9,328 nt of DNA, taken from assembly GCA_018898235.1 (NCBI GenBank), contig JAHIJU010000387.1:1-9328 (forward strand). The letters run 5' to 3'. Both the position numbers and the translations under genes were made by a program. This document shows positions 5,875 to 9,328 of this stretch, piece by piece. Each line of letters opens with the position of its first letter. The stretch's first letter is position 1. The stretch comes from Actinomycetota bacterium. GTDB taxonomy: Bacteria; Actinomycetota; Actinomycetes; Actinomycetales; Cellulomonadaceae. The notes beneath the pieces were generated by a model. That model saw only the letters and a program-made list of their open reading frames with translations, ran no database searches and was not told the origin of the DNA.

Positions 5875-7944
5875 TCAGGCGAGCGTCCGCGGGTAGCGGG
5901 GCGCGCCCTCACCGGCCAGGCCCAGCACGTGCTCGGCCAGGAACGCCTCGACCACCTGGTACCAGAGCCGGGCGTGCTGCGGCGAGAGCACCCAGTGGTT
6001 CTCGTCCGGGAAGTAGAGGAACCGGTGCGGGGTGCGACCCTCGGCATCCGCGGCCAGCTGCGACCGCGACAGCAGCTCGTACCACAGGCGCAGGCCCTCA
6101 CCGATCGGCACCCGGTAGTCCTTGTCGCCGTGCACGACGAGCATCGGGGTGGCGATCTGCTCCACGAACCGGTGCGGGGAGTTCTCGAGCGCCATCTGCT
6201 CGGTCATCTCCCGGCGCCAGTAGAAGGCCGCGTCGGTGGTGGGGCCGAACTGGTCGAGCGCCCACAGACTGGCGTGCGTGACGATCGCGCGGAACCGGTC
6301 GGTGTGCCCCGCGATCCAGTTCGCCATGTAGCCACCGAACGACCCGCCCATCGCCCCCGTGCGGGTCTCGTCGATGTCGCCGCGGGCGACCACCGCATCG
6401 GTGATGGCCATGAGGTCCTCGTAGGGCCCCGCTCCCCAGGCACCCCAGCCCCGCTGGATGAACTCCTGGCCGTAGCCGGTGGACAGCGCCGGGTCCGGCA
6501 GCAGCACCGCGTAGCCGCGGGCCACCAGCAACCACGGGTTCCAGCGCCACGACCACGCGTTCCACGAGCCGAGCGGGCCACCGTGCACCCACAGCAGCAG
6601 CGGCGCCGGGTCCTGCTCGCTCGCCGCCGTGGGCAGCGCGAGCCAGGCCCGCACGCGCGTACCGGCCGCGTCGGTGGTCTCGACCTCCGTGAGACGGCCG
6701 GGCAGCTCGGGGCTGGGCGCGGGGGCGGGCAGCGGCGCCGCGGCGACCGGGCCCGTGGCGAGCGCGGCCGACAGGTCGATCCGCACCGGGTGCGCGGGCG
6801 CCAGGTAGGAGGCGCGCATCGCGTAGGCCGTCCGCCCGTCCGGGCTCACCGAGACATCGCTGAACGCGGCGTCGTCGCTGGTCAGCTGCGTCACGCCGTC
6901 GTCGGCCAGGCTCACGTGGAAGATCGGGGCCCGACCGGCGTCATCGGCCACGACGAGCAGGCCCGAGCTGTCCGGCAGCCAGGTGAGCGAGGCCGGCCAG
7001 CGGTCCCAGCCGACCGCGAGCCGACGCACGTCCCCACCCGCGAGCGCCACGAGGCCGATCGTCTGGTCGGGTGCGCGGTGCGGACTGCTCTGGTCCTCGA
7101 TCACGAAGGCCACCCACTGCCCGTCGGGCGAGACGGCCTGGGCCCACACATCGGCCTCGGGCAGGTCGACCAGCGGTCGACGGGCGCCGGTCGCCACGTC
7201 GATGGCCATCAGGGTCGCGCGGGTGTCCCCTGCCGCGCCGGGGATCTCCCAGCCGGCCACGACGGTCCGGCCGTCGGGGGACAGGACCACGTCACCTTCA
7301 CCGAGCGCGTGACCGGAACCCGGGGTCAGGTCGCGGAGGGTGAGCATCGGCTCGGCGGACCCGGCCGGGGCCGTCGTGGTCGCGTCCGCCGCGACGAACG
7401 CGTGCGTGTCACCGGGGCCCAGGTCGTGGTCCCAGTAGCGGACCGGGTACCCGGTGTGCAGGATCGCGGCGACCTTGAGGTCCTTGCGCTCCTTGCGGAG
7501 CTTCTCGTCATCGGCCTCGTCCCGGGCACCGGGCAGCACCTGGGAGGTCAGCAGCACGGTGCCCGCCTCCCGGGCCACGCGCAGGCCGCCCACCCCGGCC
7601 GTGCGGGAGGCGATCGTCCTGGCCTCACCGCCGCCCCGCGGCAGCAGGTGCAGGGCGGGCTGGGGATCGTCGTCATCGGACTCGGCCGGGCGGACGGCCG
7701 TGAACAGCAGGTCGCCGCCAGGGGTGAACGCCGCCTCGCCCTCACCCTTGGCGCCGCGGGTCAGCCGACGGGCCGGCTGGACTCCCGCCGGGTCGACCTC
7801 CCACCACGCGGTGCGGTAGGCCGTCTTCTTGGTGTCGAGCGCCTGGACGCTCACCACCAGCCGACTGCCGTCCGGAGACAGGACGAGGTGCCCGGCACGG
7901 GGCAGGGCGATGTACTGCTCGAGATCGTGGAAGGGAGTGCTCAC
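5875..7944 (-). CDS. S9 family prolyl oligopeptidase (acylaminoacyl-peptidase-like)
   Basis: A 689-residue cytosolic serine peptidase that should cleave short peptides or N-acylated amino acids from peptides. The N-terminal ~400 residues form a beta-propeller with repeated SPDG blades (LVLSPDGSRLVVSVQ, VVLSPDGRTVVAGWE, AVSPDGQWVAFVIE, SVSPDGRTAYAMR) that gates access to the active site. The alpha/beta-hydrolase domain follows with LLLWVHGGP (oxyanion region). The catalytic triad is nucleophile S535 in GGSFGGYMANW, D609 in HGDKDYRVP and H650 in DENHWV. The charged segment KLRKERKDLK before ILHTGYPVRYWDHDLGPG is shared with actinobacterial relatives as I know them. GTG 7944 was chosen because the protein then starts STPFHDLEQYIALPR, a normal propeller entry, with CAGGA about 7 nt upstream. 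A longer frame up to 8097 would add residues that overlap the upstream gene. No signal peptide is seen. The start lies 46 bp after the CopD-CtaG stop, so the two may be co-transcribed. Confidence 0.92.
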   Translation of the reverse strand: MSTPFHDLEQYIALPRAGHLVLSPDGSRLVVSVQALDTKKTAYRTAWWEVDPAGVQPARRLTRGAKGEGEAAFTPGGDLLFTAVRPAESDDDDPQPALHLLPRGGGEARTIASRTAGVGGLRVAREAGTVLLTSQVLPGARDEADDEKLRKERKDLKVAAILHTGYPVRYWDHDLGPGDTHAFVAADATTTAPAGSAEPMLTLRDLTPGSGHALGEGDVVLSPDGRTVVAGWEIPGAAGDTRATLMAIDVATGARRPLVDLPEADVWAQAVSPDGQWVAFVIEDQSSPHRAPDQTIGLVALAGGDVRRLAVGWDRWPASLTWLPDSSGLLVVADDAGRAPIFHVSLADDGVTQLTSDDAAFSDVSVSPDGRTAYAMRASYLAPAHPVRIDLSAALATGPVAAAPLPAPAPSPELPGRLTEVETTDAAGTRVRAWLALPTAASEQDPAPLLLWVHGGPLGSWNAWSWRWNPWLLVARGYAVLLPDPALSTGYGQEFIQRGWGAWGAGPYEDLMAITDAVVARGDIDETRTGAMGGSFGGYMANWIAGHTDRFRAIVTHASLWALDQFGPTTDAAFYWRREMTEQMALENSPHRFVEQIATPMLVVHGDKDYRVPIGEGLRLWYELLSRSQLAADAEGRTPHRFLYFPDENHWVLSPQHARLWYQVVEAFLAEHVLGLAGEGAPRYPRTLA

Positions 7945-7990
7945 AGCTCGATCCTGGCACGAGCCGCCCACGCCCGCCCCTACCAGCTCC

Positions 7991-9328
7991 TCAGCGCGGA
8001 TCGTCCCGGGCCGACAACCGCTCCAGCATCGCGTTGTACTCGTCCAGCTCGGGGTCCCCCGCGCGATCGACCCGGCGGTCCCGCCGTCGGGCCACACGCT
8101 CGTCGTCCCGGGACCAGGCGAACGCCACCCCGATGGCCAGCGCGAGCGTCGGGAACTCGCCGATCCCCCACGCCACCGACCCGCCCAGATGCTGGTCGAC
8201 GAGCGCCGACGGGCCCCACGGCCGGCCCATCAGGCCGAACCAGTCGGCCACCAGCAGCGCCGTGCTGGACTGCAGGGTGACCCCGAAGAACGCGTGGAAC
8301 CCCATCGTCGCGAACAGCAGCACGAGCCGCAGCGGGTAGGACGGCCGGGTCGGTCCCGGGTCGATCCCCACCAAGGCGTTGGCGAACAGGTACCCGGCGA
8401 GCGAGAAGTGCACCACCATCACCAGGTGGCCCACCGGATCGGCCAGCGCCCAGGCGAACACGTCGGTGTAGTAGAAGACCACCATCGAGAACGCGAAGTT
8501 CGCCGCGGCGACGATCGGGTTCGCCAGGAACCGGCCCCACCGGGACCCGACCAGCACCAGCAACCACTCACGCGGGCCCCGGGAGACGTCGCCGCGCAGC
8601 CCCGCGATGCGCGACGGCAGCGCCCGCAGGGCCAGCGTCACCGGCGCCGACAGCGCCAGGAAGATCGGGATCACGGTGGCCAGCACCATGTGCTGCACCA
8701 TGTGCGCGCTGAACAGCACGTGCCCGTACACGGCCGCCCCGCCGTTGGTCGCCCACCAGAAGCCCGCCATCCCGACCAGCCAGGATGCCGTCCGCACCCA
8801 CGGCCAGGCATCCCCCCGGCGGTGCAGGCGATGCACCCAGCGCAGGTAGACGACGACCCCGGCGACCGCGGCCGATGCCGTCACCAGGTCCAGGCTGGTG
8901 AGCGTGAGCCAGTGCCAGGCGGTCGGCTGCGGGGGCAGCGGCGAACCCGTCACCAGGTAGGCCGGGGTCGGATCGGTGGGGGTGGTCCCCGGGTCGGGCG
9001 GTGCGGTGGAGCCCAGCGCGACGGCCACCGCCGAAACTGCGCCCATCACCGCGAGCTCGACGACCATCACGCGCCAGAACAACGAAGGCCGATCGGCGAG
9101 CAACGGCATGGTGCGACGACGATGGACCAGCCCGAGCAGCCCGAGCACCACGACGAGCCCCGCCTTGACCAGCAGCAGCACGCCCCAGCGGCTGCCCAGC
9201 CCGGACACACCGCCGAGCCGGATCCAGGCGTTGACCAGGCCGGAGACCACCACTCCGGCGGTGCACCACCCGGCCAGCACCGAGAACCGGCCCACAGCCG
9301 CAGTCAGATCTGACCCCAACCGTCCGAC
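7991..9328 (-). CDS. CopD-CtaG fusion membrane protein, C-terminal part (5' end outside window)
   Basis: Multi-pass membrane protein combining a copper-resistance CopD domain with a caa3_CtaG cytochrome c oxidase assembly domain, a fusion common in actinobacteria. It probably handles copper at the cytoplasmic membrane for oxidase maturation. The frame is open to the window edge, so the start is missing; 445 residues are visible. The first ~110 hold the last three CopD helices (FSVLAGWCTAGVVVSGLVNAW; WGVLLLVKAGLVVVLGLLGLV; VMVVELAVMGAVSAVAVALG), ending in STAPPDP. After a Pro/Thr-rich loop the CtaG domain begins at WHWLTLTSLDLV. It includes YGHVLFSAHMVQHMVL with a likely metal-binding histidine cluster, VGHLVMVVHFSLAGYLF, FATMGFHAFFGVTLQ and a last helix GIGEFPTLALAIGVAFAW. 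The final ~45 residues are a charged cytosolic tail rich in Arg, Asp and Glu. TTG 9319 could be read as a start, but it lies inside the CopD domain, so truncation by the window edge is far more likely. Confidence 0.9.
   Translation of the reverse strand, partial: VGRLGSDLTAAVGRFSVLAGWCTAGVVVSGLVNAWIRLGGVSGLGSRWGVLLLVKAGLVVVLGLLGLVHRRRTMPLLADRPSLFWRVMVVELAVMGAVSAVAVALGSTAPPDPGTTPTDPTPAYLVTGSPLPPQPTAWHWLTLTSLDLVTASAAVAGVVVYLRWVHRLHRRGDAWPWVRTASWLVGMAGFWWATNGGAAVYGHVLFSAHMVQHMVLATVIPIFLALSAPVTLALRALPSRIAGLRGDVSRGPREWLLVLVGSRWGRFLANPIVAAANFAFSMVVFYYTDVFAWALADPVGHLVMVVHFSLAGYLFANALVGIDPGPTRPSYPLRLVLLFATMGFHAFFGVTLQSSTALLVADWFGLMGRPWGPSALVDQHLGGSVAWGIGEFPTLALAIGVAFAWSRDDERVARRRDRRVDRAGDPELDEYNAMLERLSARDDPR

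Noticed and set aside
7945..8097. Longer S9 peptidase reading frame starting at 8097
   Set aside because: It would overlap the CopD-CtaG gene by about 107 bp, and the added residues show no propeller features; GTG 7944 gives a normal N-terminus.
5929..8280. Long plus-strand open frame antisense to the peptidase gene
   Set aside because: The minus-strand frame has a full catalytic triad and propeller repeats; this frame has no recognisable motifs and an Arg/Gly-rich shadow composition.
7829..9313. Plus-strand frame rich in His, Gln and Arg opposite CopD-CtaG
   Set aside because: It is the antisense shadow of transmembrane helices; the minus-strand frame matches a known membrane family.
1..9328. 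CRISPR array, tRNA, rRNA, transposase, integrase, toxin-antitoxin or defence genes
   Set aside because: No regularly spaced repeats, no tRNA-like cloverleaf and no matching protein motifs on either strand.

Overview
The window is uniformly very GC-rich. It holds compact single-domain and fused genes typical of a high-GC actinobacterium. A Pseudonocardiales-type organism (Pseudonocardia or a relative) is my best guess from the gene families and codon bias; it is not proven by the sequence. All genes look like chromosomal housekeeping or accessory metabolism. I see no IS element, phage gene, CRISPR array, tRNA or rRNA.

Layout. (1) Positions 2-1626, plus strand: the 3' end of a transketolase gene (tkt), then a complete transaldolase gene (tal). 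These are the two carbon-shuffling enzymes of the non-oxidative pentose phosphate pathway. (2) Positions 1627-1768: a convergent intergenic spacer with an 11-bp perfect-stem hairpin between two G-quadruplex-type tracts on opposite strands, probably a two-way transcription stop. (3) Positions 1769-2845, minus strand: a zinc-dependent medium-chain alcohol dehydrogenase resembling butanediol dehydrogenase, without the usual structural-zinc cysteines. (4) Positions 2846-3094: a divergent intergenic region with a TTGACA motif on each strand and a perfect CRP/FNR-type palindrome. (5) Positions 3095-4276, plus strand: a THUMP-type RNA guanine-N2 methyltransferase-like protein. (6) Positions 4306-5733, minus strand: a GAF-GGDEF diguanylate cyclase converging on the methyltransferase gene. 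(7) Positions 5875-7944, minus strand: an S9 family prolyl oligopeptidase/acylaminoacyl-peptidase. (8) Positions 7991-9328, minus strand: the C-terminal part of a CopD-CtaG membrane fusion protein (copper handling and cytochrome oxidase assembly), running off the window edge and lying 46 bp upstream of the peptidase gene.

Functional links. tkt and tal act in one pathway and are probably co-transcribed. The CopD-CtaG and peptidase genes are close and co-directional, so they may share a transcript, but no functional link is evident. The dehydrogenase and methyltransferase genes share a divergent control region. The GGDEF gene appears to stand alone.

I did not find a convincing new multi-gene system. 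The least ordinary items are the hairpin flanked by opposite-strand G-quadruplex motifs, the symmetric divergent control region with a CRP-type palindrome, the dehydrogenase lacking its structural zinc cysteines, and the GGDEF protein with no inhibitory site and an unassigned C-terminal domain.
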